64,000 nucleotides of DNA from Arenimonas sp. (GTDB lineage Bacteria; Pseudomonadota; Alphaproteobacteria; Rhizobiales; Rhizobiaceae): the NCBI GenBank assembly GCA_019459145.1, contig JAIBEK010000066.1, positions 1 to 64,000 of the forward strand. The letters run 5' to 3'. The notes under the pieces are model-generated. The model was not told the DNA's origin. It searched no databases and saw only the letters and a list, made by a program, of their open reading frames with translations. Position 1 is the first letter of the stretch; every line of letters starts with the position of its first letter. Shown here in pieces: positions 52,661 through 62,066 of the stretch. The translations under genes were made by a program, and so were the position numbers.

Positions 52661-54340
52661 ATGGGTGAATTCAAGTCCGATATCGAGATCGCGCGTGCGG
52701 CGGCCAAGAAGCCGATCCAGGCGATCGGCGCGAAACTCGGCATTCCGGTCGAACAGCTCGTACCCTATGGCCACGACAAGGCGAAGGTTTCCGCCGAATT
52801 CATCCGCTCGCTGGAAGATCGGCCCGATGGCAAGCTGATCCTGGTCACGGCGATCAATCCGACGCCGGCGGGCGAGGGCAAGACGACGACGACCGTCGGC
52901 CTGGTGGACGGACTGAACCGCATCGGCAAAAAGGCCATGGTGTGCATCCGCGAGCCCTCGCTCGGACCCTGCTTCGGCGTCAAGGGCGGGGCGGCCGGCG
53001 GCGGCCATGCACAGGTCGTGCCGATGGAAGACATCAACCTGCACTTCACCGGCGATTTCCATGCCATCACCTCAGCCCACAACCTGCTCGCGGCGCTGAT
53101 CGACAACCACATCTACTGGGGCAATGCGCTCGACATCGACGTGCGCCGCATCACCTGGCGTCGGGCGATGGACATGAACGACCGGGCGCTCCGGCAGATG
53201 GTCGGCTCGCTGGGCGGCGTCGCCAACGGGTTCCCGCGCGAATGCGGCTTCGACATCACGGTGGCTTCCGAGGTCATGGCGATCCTCTGTCTTGCGGCAG
53301 ACCTTGCCGATCTCGAACGACGGCTCGGCGACATCATCGTCGGCTACCGGCGCGACAAGAGCCCGGTCTTTGCCCGCGATCTCAAGGCCGACGGGGCGAT
53401 GACGGTGCTGCTCAAGGACGCGATGCAGCCCAATCTGGTGCAGACGCTGGAGAACAATCCGGCCTTCGTGCATGGCGGGCCGTTCGCCAACATCGCCCAT
53501 GGCTGCAATTCGGTGATCGCCACCAAGACGGCGCTGAAGCTCGCCGACTATGTCGTGACGGAGGCCGGTTTCGGCGCCGATCTCGGGGCGGAAAAGTTCT
53601 TCGACATCAAGTGCCGCAAGGCCGGCCTCAACCCGGCGGCGGCAGTCATCGTCGCCACCGTCCGGGCGCTGAAGATGAACGGCGGGGTGAAGAAGGAGGA
53701 TCTCGGCATCGAGAATGTCGAGGCGCTTAAGCGCGGCTGCGCCAATCTCGGCCGCCACATCGCCAATGTCCGCCGTTTCGGCGTTCCGGTCATCGTCGCC
53801 ATCAACCATTTCACCTCGGATACGGATGCCGAAGTGGCGGCGGTCCAGAACTATGTCTCGCGGTTCGGGGCCGATGCGATCGTCTGCCGCCACTGGGCGG
53901 ACGGCTCGGCCGGGATCGAGGAACTGGCGCATCGGGTTGCCGAGCTCGCCGATTCTGGCCAGTCGGCCTTCAGGCCGCTTTATCCGGACGCCATGCCCTT
54001 GCTCGAGAAGATCGAGACGATCGCCTCGAAGATCTATCACGCCGCCGAGGTGACCGCCGCAAAGACGGTGCGTGACCAGCTTTCGGCCTGGGAGGCGCAG
54101 GGCTATGGCCACCTGCCGGTCTGCATCGCCAAGACGCAGTATTCCTTCTCGACCGATCCTGCCTTGCGGGGCGCGCCGGAGGGGCACGTGGTCAATGTGC
54201 GGGAGGTGCGGCTGTCGGCCGGGGCCGGTTTCGTCGTCGCCATCACCGGCGAGATCATGACCATGCCTGGCCTGCCGAGCTCGCCAGCCGCCGAGCGGAT
54301 CGCCCTTAACGCACAAGGGTACATCGAAGGTCTGTTTTAG
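52661..54340 (+). CDS. fhs: formate--tetrahydrofolate ligase
   Basis: The 559-residue protein joins formate and tetrahydrofolate with ATP to give 10-formyltetrahydrofolate for one-carbon metabolism. The P-loop [13 protein letters not shown] is at about residues 67-79. [35 protein letters not shown] and the C-terminal [10 protein letters not shown] and [10 protein letters not shown] are strictly typical. Length is normal for Fhs. The ATG at 52661 follows AAAGGGGAG. It is monocistronic and divergent from the YqhA-like gene. Confidence 0.97.
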   Translation: MGEFKSDIEIARAAAKKPIQAIGAKLGIPVEQLVPYGHDKAKVSAEFIRSLEDRPDGKLILVTAINPTPAGEGKTTTTVGLVDGLNRIGKKAMVCIREPSLGPCFGVKGGAAGGGHAQVVPMEDINLHFTGDFHAITSAHNLLAALIDNHIYWGNALDIDVRRITWRRAMDMNDRALRQMVGSLGGVANGFPRECGFDITVASEVMAILCLAADLADLERRLGDIIVGYRRDKSPVFARDLKADGAMTVLLKDAMQPNLVQTLENNPAFVHGGPFANIAHGCNSVIATKTALKLADYVVTEAGFGADLGAEKFFDIKCRKAGLNPAAAVIVATVRALKMNGGVKKEDLGIENVEALKRGCANLGRHIANVRRFGVPVIVAINHFTSDTDAEVAAVQNYVSRFGADAIVCRHWADGSAGIEELAHRVAELADSGQSAFRPLYPDAMPLLEKIETIASKIYHAAEVTAAKTVRDQLSAWEAQGYGHLPVCIAKTQYSFSTDPALRGAPEGHVVNVREVRLSAGAGFVVAITGEIMTMPGLPSSPAAERIALNAQGYIEGLF

Positions 54341-54422
54341 GGCCTCTCGACCGCTTCCTGCGGTCTGCGGTCCCGCGCTATTTTCCGGCCTCCCGGGGTA
54401 AGGACAGTCACGAACTAAAACA

Positions 54423-54437
54423 TGATAAGATTGTTCA
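54423..54437 (+). promoter_or_regulatory. iron-responsive (RirA-type) operator 1
   Basis: TGATAAGATTGTTCA is an exact TGA-N9-TCA IRO box. It sits inside a larger palindrome, AAAACATGA-N9-TCATGTTTT, with perfect 9-base arms. RirA binds such boxes to repress iron uptake genes when iron is sufficient. It is about 160 bases upstream of the TonB-dependent receptor. Confidence 0.7.
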
Positions 54438-54449
54438 TGTTTTATATGT

Positions 54450-54464
54450 TGACTCGAACAATCA
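54450..54464 (+). promoter_or_regulatory. iron-responsive (RirA-type) operator 2
   Basis: TGACTCGAACAATCA is a second exact TGA-N9-TCA box, centred 27 bases after the first. TATATG-like sequence between the boxes (54443-54448) could be the minus-10 region, placing both boxes over the promoter. Confidence 0.65.
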
Positions 54465-54594
54465 TGTTTTATAGATGGCATTGGGAGGGCAGTTGCAGCC
54501 CTTCGCCACGTTTTAAACACACATTGATCCGGCCGACCGCCGCGGGTGCATATCCGCGGCTGGGGACACGTGCGGCCACGGAAAAGGGAATTTT

Positions 54595-56838
54595 ATGGGC
54601 TCGCATCCTTTCAGAGCAATCCTCATGACCTGCACCGCACTCGCAGGGCTGATCCCCGCCTCGAGCGCCTTCTCGCAGAGCGCGACGGCACAGCCGGCCG
54701 CCGACACGCAGCTCCAGACCATCCTGGTCAAGGGCAAGCGCCTCCCGGCCGGCTCGGCGGCGGACACGCCGCTCGCCACCGAGACGACGGCGGCCGAGAT
54801 CGAGAAAAAGCAGATCACCAGCATCGACGAGCTCGGCAATACCACCGAGCCCGGCGTCCAGGCGGGCTTTGCCGGCGCGGGCATCAACATTCGCGGCCTC
54901 GAGGCCGACCGGGTGCTGACGACGATCGACGGCATCCCGATCCCTTATCTCGTCAATGACGCCCGCCAGGCCGGCGCCACCTCGCTCGGGTCCTCGACGC
55001 GGGCCGATGGCGGCATCGACACCTTCGACTTCTCCACGCTGTCGACCGTCGACATCATGCGCGGCGCCGATTCCAGCCGCGCCGGTTCGGGCGCGCTTGG
55101 CGGGGCGATGATCCTGCGCACGCTGGAGCCGGAAGACCTGATCGCCGAGGGCGCCACCTTCGGCGGCATGGCCAAGACCACCTATGACAGCACCGACAAT
55201 TCGCTCGGCGGATCGGTCGCCATCGCCAAGAAGGTCCAGAATACCTCGATCCTGTTCCAGGGCGGCTACAAGGTCGGCCACGAGCGCGACAACCAGGGTT
55301 CGGTCGGTGGAACGGGGGCCACCCGCTCGGAAGCCAACCCGGCCGATTTCGACCAGCATAACCTGCTGTTCAAGCTGCGCCAGGATTTCGGCGCCGGACA
55401 CATGATCGGGCTGACGGCGGAGCGCTTCGGCAAGGACATCGCCACCGACCTGAAAACCGAGGAAAGCGCTGCGCGCAACTATTCCGAACTCGACGGCGAC
55501 GAGCTGAAGCAGCGCGACCGCGTCTCGCTCGACTACCGATACGACGCACCGGATCTGACCGGCCCGGTCGACAAGGCGGACCTGACGATCTACTGGCAGC
55601 GGGTGGAAACCAGCTCGGCCGTCGACGGCACGCGCGTCGGTTCGCTGGCAGGCCCGTGGTACCGCTCCAACGAGATGGACGAGCAGTCGGTCGGCGTCGT
55701 CGGATCGCTGGCCAACCAGTTCGATTTCGGCACGACGCGCCATGACGTGACGATCGGCGGCAACGTCTCATTCTCGCAATACGGCCAGTACACGGCCGGC
55801 GAGGACGTTTGCGACACGGCGGCGGTTCCGCCCTACTCGTGCTCGTTCCACCACACCAACCAGTCCGACATGCCGGATGTCGACGCGTTGCGCGTCGGGC
55901 TGTTCGCCGACGACAAGATCTCGTTCGGCGACAGCGGCTTCAGTCTGACGCCCGGCATCCGCTTCGACTGGTTCGACTACCAGCCGCAGGAGACCGACGA
56001 CTATCTCGCCAATAGCGGCTACGGGGCTGCCGGCCTGCCGGACGACCGCAGCGACTACCAGTTCTCGCCGAAGCTGCGCGCCGCCTATGAAATCAATCCC
56101 AAGGTCGAGCTGTTTGCCCAGTGGGCCATGGGGTTCAAGGCGCCGAACGTTTCGGAACTCTATCTCAGCTACTCGACGCCGCCGATGTACGAGGTGATCG
56201 GCAATCCCGACCTCGAATCCGAGACCAGCAATGGCTTCGAGATCGGCGCCAATCTCGGCGATGCCGAGTTCGGCGGCCGGGTGACGGCCTTCTACAACAA
56301 GTACAAGAACTTCATCGACAGCGAGACGACCTATACCAATCCGAGCTTCCCCTGGGGGTCGACCACCTACGAGAACCTCGACCGGGTACGGATCTTCGGC
56401 TTCGAGGCGCGGGCCCACAAGGTCTTCGACAATGGCTTCAACCTCCATGCCTCGTTTGCCTATGCCAATGGCGAGGACGAGGAAACCGGCGAACTCATCG
56501 ACAGCGTGCCGCCGTTCAAGGGCATTGTCGGCGTCGGCTATCAGACCGAGACCTGGGGTACGGACCTGAGCTTCATCGGTGTTGCGGCGGTGGACGAGGA
56601 TTCGACCGCCGAGTTCCAGCCGGACGGCTACGGTCTGGTCAATCTCACCGGCTGGTGGGAGCCGGAACAGATGAAGGGCCTGCGGCTCACCGCCGGCGTC
56701 TACAACGTGTTCGACCAGGAATATTACGATGCGGTCAAATGGCGCGACATCGACCTGACCTCGAGCGCCTCGCAGCCGAAGGACTACTATTCCGAGCCTG
56801 GCCGCACCTTCAAGGTTTCCATCACGCAGAAATTCTAG
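54595..56838 (+). CDS. TonB-dependent receptor, haem/haemoglobin type
   Basis: The 747-residue outer-membrane protein has a signal peptide (through about residue 28), a TonB-box-like LQTILVKGKRL, a plug domain (INIRGLEADRVLTTIDGIPIP, VDIMRGADSSRAGSGALGGAM) and a 22-strand barrel ending with RTFKVSITQKF, a terminal aromatic residue. FRGF/NPNL-type receptor regions are replaced by MGFKAPNVSELYLSY and NPDLESETSNGFEIG. This is the haemoglobin/transferrin/lactoferrin receptor family, similar to rhizobial ShmR/HmuR. Two iron boxes upstream fit uptake of haem iron under iron shortage. Confidence 0.87.
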   Translation: MGSHPFRAILMTCTALAGLIPASSAFSQSATAQPAADTQLQTILVKGKRLPAGSAADTPLATETTAAEIEKKQITSIDELGNTTEPGVQAGFAGAGINIRGLEADRVLTTIDGIPIPYLVNDARQAGATSLGSSTRADGGIDTFDFSTLSTVDIMRGADSSRAGSGALGGAMILRTLEPEDLIAEGATFGGMAKTTYDSTDNSLGGSVAIAKKVQNTSILFQGGYKVGHERDNQGSVGGTGATRSEANPADFDQHNLLFKLRQDFGAGHMIGLTAERFGKDIATDLKTEESAARNYSELDGDELKQRDRVSLDYRYDAPDLTGPVDKADLTIYWQRVETSSAVDGTRVGSLAGPWYRSNEMDEQSVGVVGSLANQFDFGTTRHDVTIGGNVSFSQYGQYTAGEDVCDTAAVPPYSCSFHHTNQSDMPDVDALRVGLFADDKISFGDSGFSLTPGIRFDWFDYQPQETDDYLANSGYGAAGLPDDRSDYQFSPKLRAAYEINPKVELFAQWAMGFKAPNVSELYLSYSTPPMYEVIGNPDLESETSNGFEIGANLGDAEFGGRVTAFYNKYKNFIDSETTYTNPSFPWGSTTYENLDRVRIFGFEARAHKVFDNGFNLHASFAYANGEDEETGELIDSVPPFKGIVGVGYQTETWGTDLSFIGVAAVDEDSTAEFQPDGYGLVNLTGWWEPEQMKGLRLTAGVYNVFDQEYYDAVKWRDIDLTSSASQPKDYYSEPGRTFKVSITQKF

Positions 56839-56915
56839 ACGACTGATTTTCAGCAGCAATGACGGGGTGGCGCGGACATGGCGCCACCTCTTTTCGTTTG
56901 CGTCACCTGTGTCAG

Positions 56916-57830
56916 TCACCGGCAGAAGCGGTAGCCGCTCTTGCGCTCGATCACGTCGAGGTGGAGGTGGTCCATGTGCGTCGCATCGCTGCCGGGGGAG
57001 AGCACGGTGGTGAAGTAGAGGCAGGCCGCGGCGTTGAGGCTGCGCTGGAAGGCGGCGGGGAAGGTACCGTCGTCCTGGGCGGCGATCATCATGGGGACGG
57101 TGCCCTTGTCGAACTCGAGCGCGGCGATGTCGATCGCATTGCCGTGGGCGTGCTCGGAGATCTTGCCGGTCTCGGCGCTATTGCGGTTGCGGCAGATATA
57201 GGCAGAGGCCTGCTGGATGCCTTTCAGGTCGCCCTTGTCGGCAAGAGCGATGCGGGCGGCGGGGACGATCGTCTCGCGCGTCAGACGGGCCAGCTGCAGC
57301 GCCGTCTCGCAGCGGAAGGTCGCTTCGGGCGCCAGCTTGATGCCGGGCAGGATCTCCCGGACGATGATCGGATTGCTCATGCCGCAACCTTCGCCATCGT
57401 CGATCGGGGCTCGGGTTTCGAATACGGTGCCGAGCGTCTTGAGTTCGGCCTGGCAGGCGGCGAATTGCTCCGGGTCTTCCGGCTGAACACGGATGGCTGC
57501 CGGCGCTGCGGGTTGCAGGCCGGGGACAGGCGGCAGACCGTGCGCCGGCGGTGGCGGGCCGGGCGGCGGAGGCTCGGGAGTGGGCGAGGGACCATCCTCC
57601 GGCTTTTCCGCCGGAACCACGTCTTCGGCAGGCGGAGGGCTTGGCGCGGGGACGGGGGCGGGTGCCGGCACGGATTCCTCTGGTGCTGGGGGCTTTTCGG
57701 CGGGGGGCGGAACGGCGGGCTGGTCCGCGGGCGCGGGCGGTTTCTCGGTCGGGACCGGTCCTGTGGGCGGCAGGGCCGCGCCGGTGAGGAGGCCGAGGCC
57801 GATCAGGATGACTGCGAGCCGCTTCGTCAT
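56916..57830 (-). CDS. exported extensin-like protein with Pro-rich linker
   Basis: The 304-residue protein has a signal peptide (MTKRLAVILIGLGLLTGAAL), a Pro/Ala/Glu-rich linker of about 85 residues, and a C-terminal extensin-like_C domain (PF06904-type). It includes GCGMSNPIIVREI, ISEHAHGNAIDIAAL and THMDHLHLDV. The His/Asp pattern of those last two is like zinc peptidases of the LAS group, so a cell wall peptidase role is possible. The linker would let it span peptidoglycan. It is divergent from trpL. Confidence 0.85.
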   Translation of the reverse strand: MTKRLAVILIGLGLLTGAALPPTGPVPTEKPPAPADQPAVPPPAEKPPAPEESVPAPAPVPAPSPPPAEDVVPAEKPEDGPSPTPEPPPPGPPPPAHGLPPVPGLQPAAPAAIRVQPEDPEQFAACQAELKTLGTVFETRAPIDDGEGCGMSNPIIVREILPGIKLAPEATFRCETALQLARLTRETIVPAARIALADKGDLKGIQQASAYICRNRNSAETGKISEHAHGNAIDIAALEFDKGTVPMMIAAQDDGTFPAAFQRSLNAAACLYFTTVLSPGSDATHMDHLHLDVIERKSGYRFCR

Positions 57831-57960
57831 TCAGCCGCCTTTCGGTTGGATGGGCACGCATGAGAACGCGCGGCGGGGCGAATGGTTGCGCGGTCAAGCG
57901 GACCTTCTGCACGATTGCCCGGCCTGCGGGTGGAAAATACCACACAGGCCGAAAATCCCG

Positions 57961-57989
57961 TTGCGCGCAAATGCGGCCCACGCTATGAA
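57961..57989 (+). promoter_or_regulatory. candidate promoter of trpL-trpE(G)
   Basis: TTGCGC (57961-57966), a 17-base spacer, then TATGAA (57984-57989). Transcription would begin at about 57996-57998, which coincides with the ATG at 57997, so the leader peptide would be translated from a nearly leaderless message. Confidence 0.5.
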
Positions 57990-57996
57990 ATCGCTC

Positions 57997-58041
57997 ATGA
58001 TCAAGTCGATGAACATCGGTAACTGGTGGTGGGCACGCTAA
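57997..58041 (+). CDS. trpL: tryptophan leader peptide (14 aa)
   Basis: The reading frame encodes [14 protein letters not shown] and ends in TAA. The WWWAR end and the 14-residue length match the S. meliloti leader [14 protein letters not shown] as I recall it. Three consecutive Trp codons (58024-58032) allow ribosome stalling when charged tRNA-Trp is scarce. Internal ATGs at 57985 and 58009 are possible alternatives, but the first is probably upstream of the transcription start. In S. meliloti the peptide itself also has a trans function in antibiotic response. Confidence 0.85.
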   Translation: MIKSMNIGNWWWAR

Positions 58042-58113
58042 CGCGGCCTTGACCAGTCATGTCCAACGACAAGTGACCCCAAAGCCGCCCGGAGAACCTG
58101 AGGCGGCTTTTTT
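58042..58113 (+). promoter_or_regulatory. trp attenuator and 3' end of leader sRNA
   Basis: The terminator is AAGCCGCC (58082-58089) paired with GGCGGCTT (58102-58109) and followed by TTTTT. An alternative pairing joins GCGGCCTT (58043-58050) with AAAGCCGC (58081-58088) and prevents it. A third pairing, CTGGT (58023-58027) with ACCAG (58052-58056), covers the Trp codons. This is the complete set needed for transcription attenuation. The terminated transcript corresponds to the trans-acting sRNA rnTrpL of S. meliloti. Confidence 0.85.
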
Positions 58114-58162
58114 GTATTCAAGGCGCCTCGATCCGGGCCTTAGAAGACGGAGAAACGGAAGC

Positions 58163-60352
58163 ATGGCGACGATCATTCGGGACGATGGCGGAGAGACCTA
58201 CGAGACGCGGGGCGGGATCACCGTCACGCGCGAGCGGCGGCCGACGCCCTATGCCGATGCCATTTCGAGCTATATCGACCGGCTCGACGAACGGCGCGGC
58301 GCGGTGTTCTCGTCCAACTACGAGTATCCTGGCCGCTATACCCGCTGGGACACCGCCATCATCGATCCGCCGCTCGGGCTTTCCTGCTTCGGCCGCAAGG
58401 TGTGGATCGAGGCCTATAACGAGCGCGGAGAAGTGCTCCTTTCGCTGATCGCCGAAAAGCTCTCGACCGTCGCCGACCTGACGCTCGGCGCCCGCACGGC
58501 GCGGCGCCTCGACCTCGTCGTCAACGAGCCGGACCGGGTGTTCACCGAAGAGGAACGCTCGAAGATCCCGACGGTCTTCACCGTGCTTCGCGCCATCACC
58601 GACCTCTTCCATTCGGATGCGGATTCCTCGATCGGCCTGTTCGGCGCCTTCGGCTACGATCTCGCCTTCCAGTTCGACGCGATCAAGCTGTCGCTTCAGC
58701 GACCGGAAGACCAGCGCGACATGGTGCTGTTCCTGCCGGACGAGATCCTCGTCGTCGACCACTATTCCGCCAAGGCCTGGATCGACCGCTACGATTTCGC
58801 CAAGGGTGGGCTTTCCACCAAGGACAAGTCGGGCGAGATCGCACCGGAACCGTTCAAGCACACCGATACGATCCCGCCGCGTGGTGACCATCGTCCGGGC
58901 GAATATGCCGAACTGGTGGTGAAGGCCAAGGAGAGTTTTCGCCGCGGCGATCTGTTCGAGGTGGTGCCTGGGCAGAAGTTCATGGAACGCTGCGATAGCA
59001 AGCCGTCGGAGATTTCCAAGCGGCTGAAGGAGATCAATCCGTCGCCCTATTCCTTCTTCATCAATCTCGGCCATCAGGAATATCTGGTCGGCGCCTCGCC
59101 GGAAATGTTCGTGCGCGTCTCGGGCCGGCGCATCGAGACCTGCCCGATCTCGGGTACGATCAAGCGCGGCGACGATCCGATCGCCGATAGCGAACAGATC
59201 CTCAAGCTGTTGAATTCCAAGAAGGACGAGAGCGAACTCACCATGTGCTCGGACGTCGACCGCAACGACAAGTCCAGAGTCTGTGAGCCCGGCTCGGTCA
59301 AGGTCATCGGCCGCCGGCAGATCGAGATGTATTCGCGCCTGATCCACACCGTCGACCATATCGAGGGGCGGCTCCGCGACGGCATGGACGCCTTCGACGG
59401 CTTCCTCAGCCACGCCTGGGCCGTCACCGTCACCGGCGCGCCGAAACTGTGGGCGATGCGCTTCATCGAGGCGCATGAAAAGAGCCCGCGCGCCTGGTAT
59501 GGCGGGGCGATCGGCATGGTCGGCTTCAACGGCGACATGAACACGGGGCTGACGCTCCGGACCGTGCGCATCAAGGACGGCATTGCCGAGGTGCGGGCTG
59601 GTGCGACGCTTCTGAACGACAGCATTCCGGAAGAGGAAGAGGCCGAAACCGAACTGAAGGCATCCGCCATGATCGCCGCCATTCGCGACGCCAAATCGGG
59701 CAATGACGGCAAGGCCAAGCGCGGCGTGGCAAGCGTCGGCCACGGCGTGAAGATCCTGCTGGTCGACCACGAGGACAGTTTCGTCCATACGCTCGCCAAC
59801 TATTTCCGCCAGACGGGCGCCGAGGTTTCCACCGTGCGCACGCCGGTGCCGGAAGAGGTGTTCGACCGGATGAACCCGGATCTCGTCGTGCTGTCGCCCG
59901 GCCCCGGCAGCCCGAAGGATTTCGACTGCAAGGCGACGATCAAGAAGGCGCGGGCTCGGCAATTGCCGATCTTCGGCGTCTGCCTGGGCTTGCAGGCGCT
60001 CGCCGAAGCCTATGGCGGGGAGCTGCGCCAGCTGGCGGTGCCGATGCACGGCAAGCCGTCGCGCATCCGCGTGCTGGAACCCGGCCTCGTCTTCTCTGGG
60101 CTCGGCAAGGAAGTGACCGTCGGCCGCTATCACTCGATCTTCGCCGATCCGACCACGCTCGACCGCGATTTCATCATCACGGCGGAGAGCGAAGACGGCA
60201 CGATCATGGGCATCGAGCACACCAAGGAACCGGTCGCCGCCGTGCAGTTCCACCCGGAATCGATCATGACGCTCGGCCATGACGCCGGCATGCGGATGAT
60301 CGAGAACGTCGTGGCGCATCTGGCAAAAAGGGCTAAGGAGAAAGCGGCCTGA
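58163..60352 (+). CDS. trpE(G): fused anthranilate synthase TrpE(G)
   Basis: The 729-residue protein joins an aminase component (about residues 1-510; [55 protein letters not shown]) and a glutamine amidotransferase (about 530-725; [29 protein letters not shown], the catalytic Cys in [13 protein letters not shown], and His/Glu in QFHPESIMT). It makes anthranilate from chorismate and glutamine, the first step to tryptophan. The fused form is characteristic of rhizobia. The ATG at 58163 follows ACGGAGAAACGGAAGC, about 50 bases after the attenuator. Confidence 0.97.
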   Translation: MATIIRDDGGETYETRGGITVTRERRPTPYADAISSYIDRLDERRGAVFSSNYEYPGRYTRWDTAIIDPPLGLSCFGRKVWIEAYNERGEVLLSLIAEKLSTVADLTLGARTARRLDLVVNEPDRVFTEEERSKIPTVFTVLRAITDLFHSDADSSIGLFGAFGYDLAFQFDAIKLSLQRPEDQRDMVLFLPDEILVVDHYSAKAWIDRYDFAKGGLSTKDKSGEIAPEPFKHTDTIPPRGDHRPGEYAELVVKAKESFRRGDLFEVVPGQKFMERCDSKPSEISKRLKEINPSPYSFFINLGHQEYLVGASPEMFVRVSGRRIETCPISGTIKRGDDPIADSEQILKLLNSKKDESELTMCSDVDRNDKSRVCEPGSVKVIGRRQIEMYSRLIHTVDHIEGRLRDGMDAFDGFLSHAWAVTVTGAPKLWAMRFIEAHEKSPRAWYGGAIGMVGFNGDMNTGLTLRTVRIKDGIAEVRAGATLLNDSIPEEEEAETELKASAMIAAIRDAKSGNDGKAKRGVASVGHGVKILLVDHEDSFVHTLANYFRQTGAEVSTVRTPVPEEVFDRMNPDLVVLSPGPGSPKDFDCKATIKKARARQLPIFGVCLGLQALAEAYGGELRQLAVPMHGKPSRIRVLEPGLVFSGLGKEVTVGRYHSIFADPTTLDRDFIITAESEDGTIMGIEHTKEPVAAVQFHPESIMTLGHDAGMRMIENVVAHLAKRAKEKAA

Positions 60353-60373
60353 GGGGGCGCCCTTACCCCGGTT

Positions 60374-60667
60374 CTACGCCGCGTGCGGCCTGATCCGGGT
60401 CAGGTCGCCGGCGATCTCGCGACGCCGTTGCATCAGGTCGTAATCGGCCTGCAGTCCGAGAAAGAAGCCTTCGGACAGGCCGAAAAAGCGCGCCAATCGA
60501 AGATCGGTGTCCGCCGTGACGGCGCGCTTGGCAAGGACGATTTCATTGATCCTGCGGGGGGGGACGTGCACGGCGCGCGCCAGCGCATTCTGGCTCAATC
60601 CCATCGGCTTGAGGAAGTCCTCGAGAAGAATATCGCCGGGATGCGGGTTCGGCAGATGATCAGTCAT
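60374..60667 (-). CDS. higA: HigA-family antitoxin
   Basis: The 97-residue XRE-like protein has the HigA/VapI pattern: PNPHPGDILLEDFLKPMGLSQNALARAV, HVPPRRINEIVLAKRAVTADTDLRLARFFG, ending FFLGLQADYDLMQRRREI. It neutralises HigB and represses the operon. The start at 60667 overlaps the end of higB by 8 bases, so the toxin comes first. A much longer frame to 60829 is not used. Confidence 0.93.
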   Translation of the reverse strand: MTDHLPNPHPGDILLEDFLKPMGLSQNALARAVHVPPRRINEIVLAKRAVTADTDLRLARFFGLSEGFFLGLQADYDLMQRRREIAGDLTRIRPHAA

Positions 60668-60944
60668 GGTAGTCGATGATTCCGACATTGCTTGGCCCTC
60701 CTGGATGCCATTGGAAACAGATGCGCCATTGGTTGTTGATACGGATGCTATACTCTCCGGAGCGATAGCCCTTGAGAGCTTCCAGTCGGTTGCCGGGTGG
60801 CACTCGTAAATCTGCCAAGACGCGCGCATTGTTGAGCAAACGCAGTTTGCGAAGGGCGGCTGCTTGAATGTCGGGTGGCAGTTTCCGGCTTCGTTGACCA
60901 GACCAGATGCGCTCTGTCTCAGGATCGGCGAAACTCTGTATCAT
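60660..60944 (-). CDS. higB: HigB-family toxin
   Basis: The 94-residue protein is a RelE-fold HigB: MIQSFADPETERIWSGQRSRKLP, AALRKLRLLNNARVLADLRVPPGNRLEALKG and YSIRINNQWRICFQWHPGG. It cleaves mRNA during translation. The order higB-higA and the overlap are typical. The ATG at 60944 lies 28 bases downstream of the palindrome at 60972-60986. Confidence 0.93.
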   Translation of the reverse strand: MIQSFADPETERIWSGQRSRKLPPDIQAAALRKLRLLNNARVLADLRVPPGNRLEALKGYRSGEYSIRINNQWRICFQWHPGGPSNVGIIDYHD

Positions 60945-60971
60945 CGAGCGAACTTAACGCACCGCGTCATG

Positions 60972-60986
60972 TAACGCAATGCGTTA
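60972..60986 (-). promoter_or_regulatory. HigA operator palindrome
   Basis: TAACGCAATGCGTTA has perfect 7-base arms (TAACGCA/TGCGTTA) around one base. A second partial copy, TAACGCACCGCGTCA, begins at about 60955, 17 bases away, suggesting two adjacent sites for HigA upstream of higB. Confidence 0.7.
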
Positions 60987-61060
60987 TGGATATTGCCGTA
61001 GCGCTGAGTGTAGGGTTGACCCTCGGGCAAGCTCTGTGCTTAAGCCTGCTTTGATATGAA

Positions 61061-61093
61061 CCGTCCGCCTCGCGCGGGCGGTTTTGCGTTTTT
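61061..61093 (+). terminator. hairpin with T-runs upstream of the CDF gene
   Basis: CCGTCCGC and GCGGGCGG (61061-61068 and 61074-61081, one G-T pair) form an 8-bp stem with a 5-base loop, followed by TTTTGCGTTTTT. There is no plus-strand gene just upstream, so it must end either an unseen small RNA starting after about 60960 or a regulated 5' leader of the transporter gene. Confidence 0.6.
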
Positions 61094-61140
61094 CACCTGC
61101 GGATTTTTGCAATTCGCTCGCATCTGCAAGGATATATGTG

Positions 61141-62061
61141 ATGACGGACGAGGGCAACGGCATCGTCGCGCGTCTCGCCTTCTGGGGCATTCCGCTGGCC
61201 TTCGGCGTGATGGGTCTGAAGCTCGTCGCCTGGTGGGTGACGGGATCGGTGGCACTCTTGTCGGACGGGCTGGAATCGACGGTCAACGTGATCGCCGCCT
61301 TCATCGCCTATTTCGTCATCCGCTATGCGCAGAAGCCGGCCGATGACGACCACCCCTATGGCCACCACAAGGCGGAATATCTGTCCGCGGTGCTGGAAGG
61401 CGTGCTGATCGTCATCGCCGCCTTGCTCATCATCCGTGAGGCGGTCGGCGCGCTCGCCGACCCGCAGGTGCTCGATGCGCCGGTGCTCGGTCTCGCCATC
61501 AACGGAGTGGCCGGGGTGATCAACCTGATCTGGGCCCGGATTCTGATCCGCATCGGCAAGACGCACCGGTCGCCGGCGCTCGCGGCCGACGGCCATCACA
61601 TCCTGTCGGACGTGGTGACCTCCGCCGGTGTGTTCGTCGGCCTGGTGCTGGTCGTCGTCACCGGCTACGCGATCCTCGATCCGGTGCTCGCCATCCTCGT
61701 CGCCGTCAACATCATCTACCAGGGCTGGAAGGTCATTTCGCATTCGCTCGCCGGCCTGATGGACAAGGCGGTGGAGCCGGAGGAAGAAGCGGCGATCAAG
61801 GCGGCGATTGCTGCCAATTCGGCCGGCTCGCTGGATGTCCACTATCTGCGCACCCGCCGCGGCGGTGCCGTCACCTTCGTCGCCTTCGACCTCGTGGTGC
61901 CCGGCAATATGCCGGTCAGCGAGGCGCACAGGATCTGCGACCGGCTGGAGGCGGCCGTCAAGGCGGTGCTTCCGGGCGGACGCGTGACCATTCATGTCGA
62001 GCCCGAAAGCGAAACGGCGCATGGCGTGCGTGTCGGCATCGGCCGGGAAAGCAAGGAGTAG
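61141..62061 (+). CDS. cation diffusion facilitator (CDF) metal exporter
   Basis: The 306-residue protein has six transmembrane segments and the CDF pattern. [19 protein letters not shown] lies in TM2 and [16 protein letters not shown] in TM5; each carries Asp of the transport site, and the latter also has His. [14 protein letters not shown] follows TM2. A cytoplasmic C-terminal domain ([33 protein letters not shown]) completes it. It should export Zn2+, Fe2+ or Mn2+ in exchange for protons; the exact metal is not settled. It is followed after 5 bases by queF. Confidence 0.88.
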   Translation: MTDEGNGIVARLAFWGIPLAFGVMGLKLVAWWVTGSVALLSDGLESTVNVIAAFIAYFVIRYAQKPADDDHPYGHHKAEYLSAVLEGVLIVIAALLIIREAVGALADPQVLDAPVLGLAINGVAGVINLIWARILIRIGKTHRSPALAADGHHILSDVVTSAGVFVGLVLVVVTGYAILDPVLAILVAVNIIYQGWKVISHSLAGLMDKAVEPEEEAAIKAAIAANSAGSLDVHYLRTRRGGAVTFVAFDLVVPGNMPVSEAHRICDRLEAAVKAVLPGGRVTIHVEPESETAHGVRVGIGRESKE

Positions 62062-62066
62062 AATTG

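Noticed and set aside
53072..54520. 482-residue open frame on the minus strand
   Set aside because: Antisense to fhs, which is complete and conserved.
54341..54594. Possible tRNA or small protein gene before the receptor
   Set aside because: No cloverleaf arms or CCA-type end were found and no frame has a ribosome site; the stretch is explained by iron boxes and a leader.
58118..60319. 733-residue open frame on the minus strand
   Set aside because: Antisense to trpE(G), with no recognisable motif and biased His/Arg/Asp composition.
60374..60829. 151-residue version of the HigA antitoxin
   Set aside because: The extra N-terminus would lie within higB in another frame; the start at 60667 gives the family N-terminus and the usual overlap.
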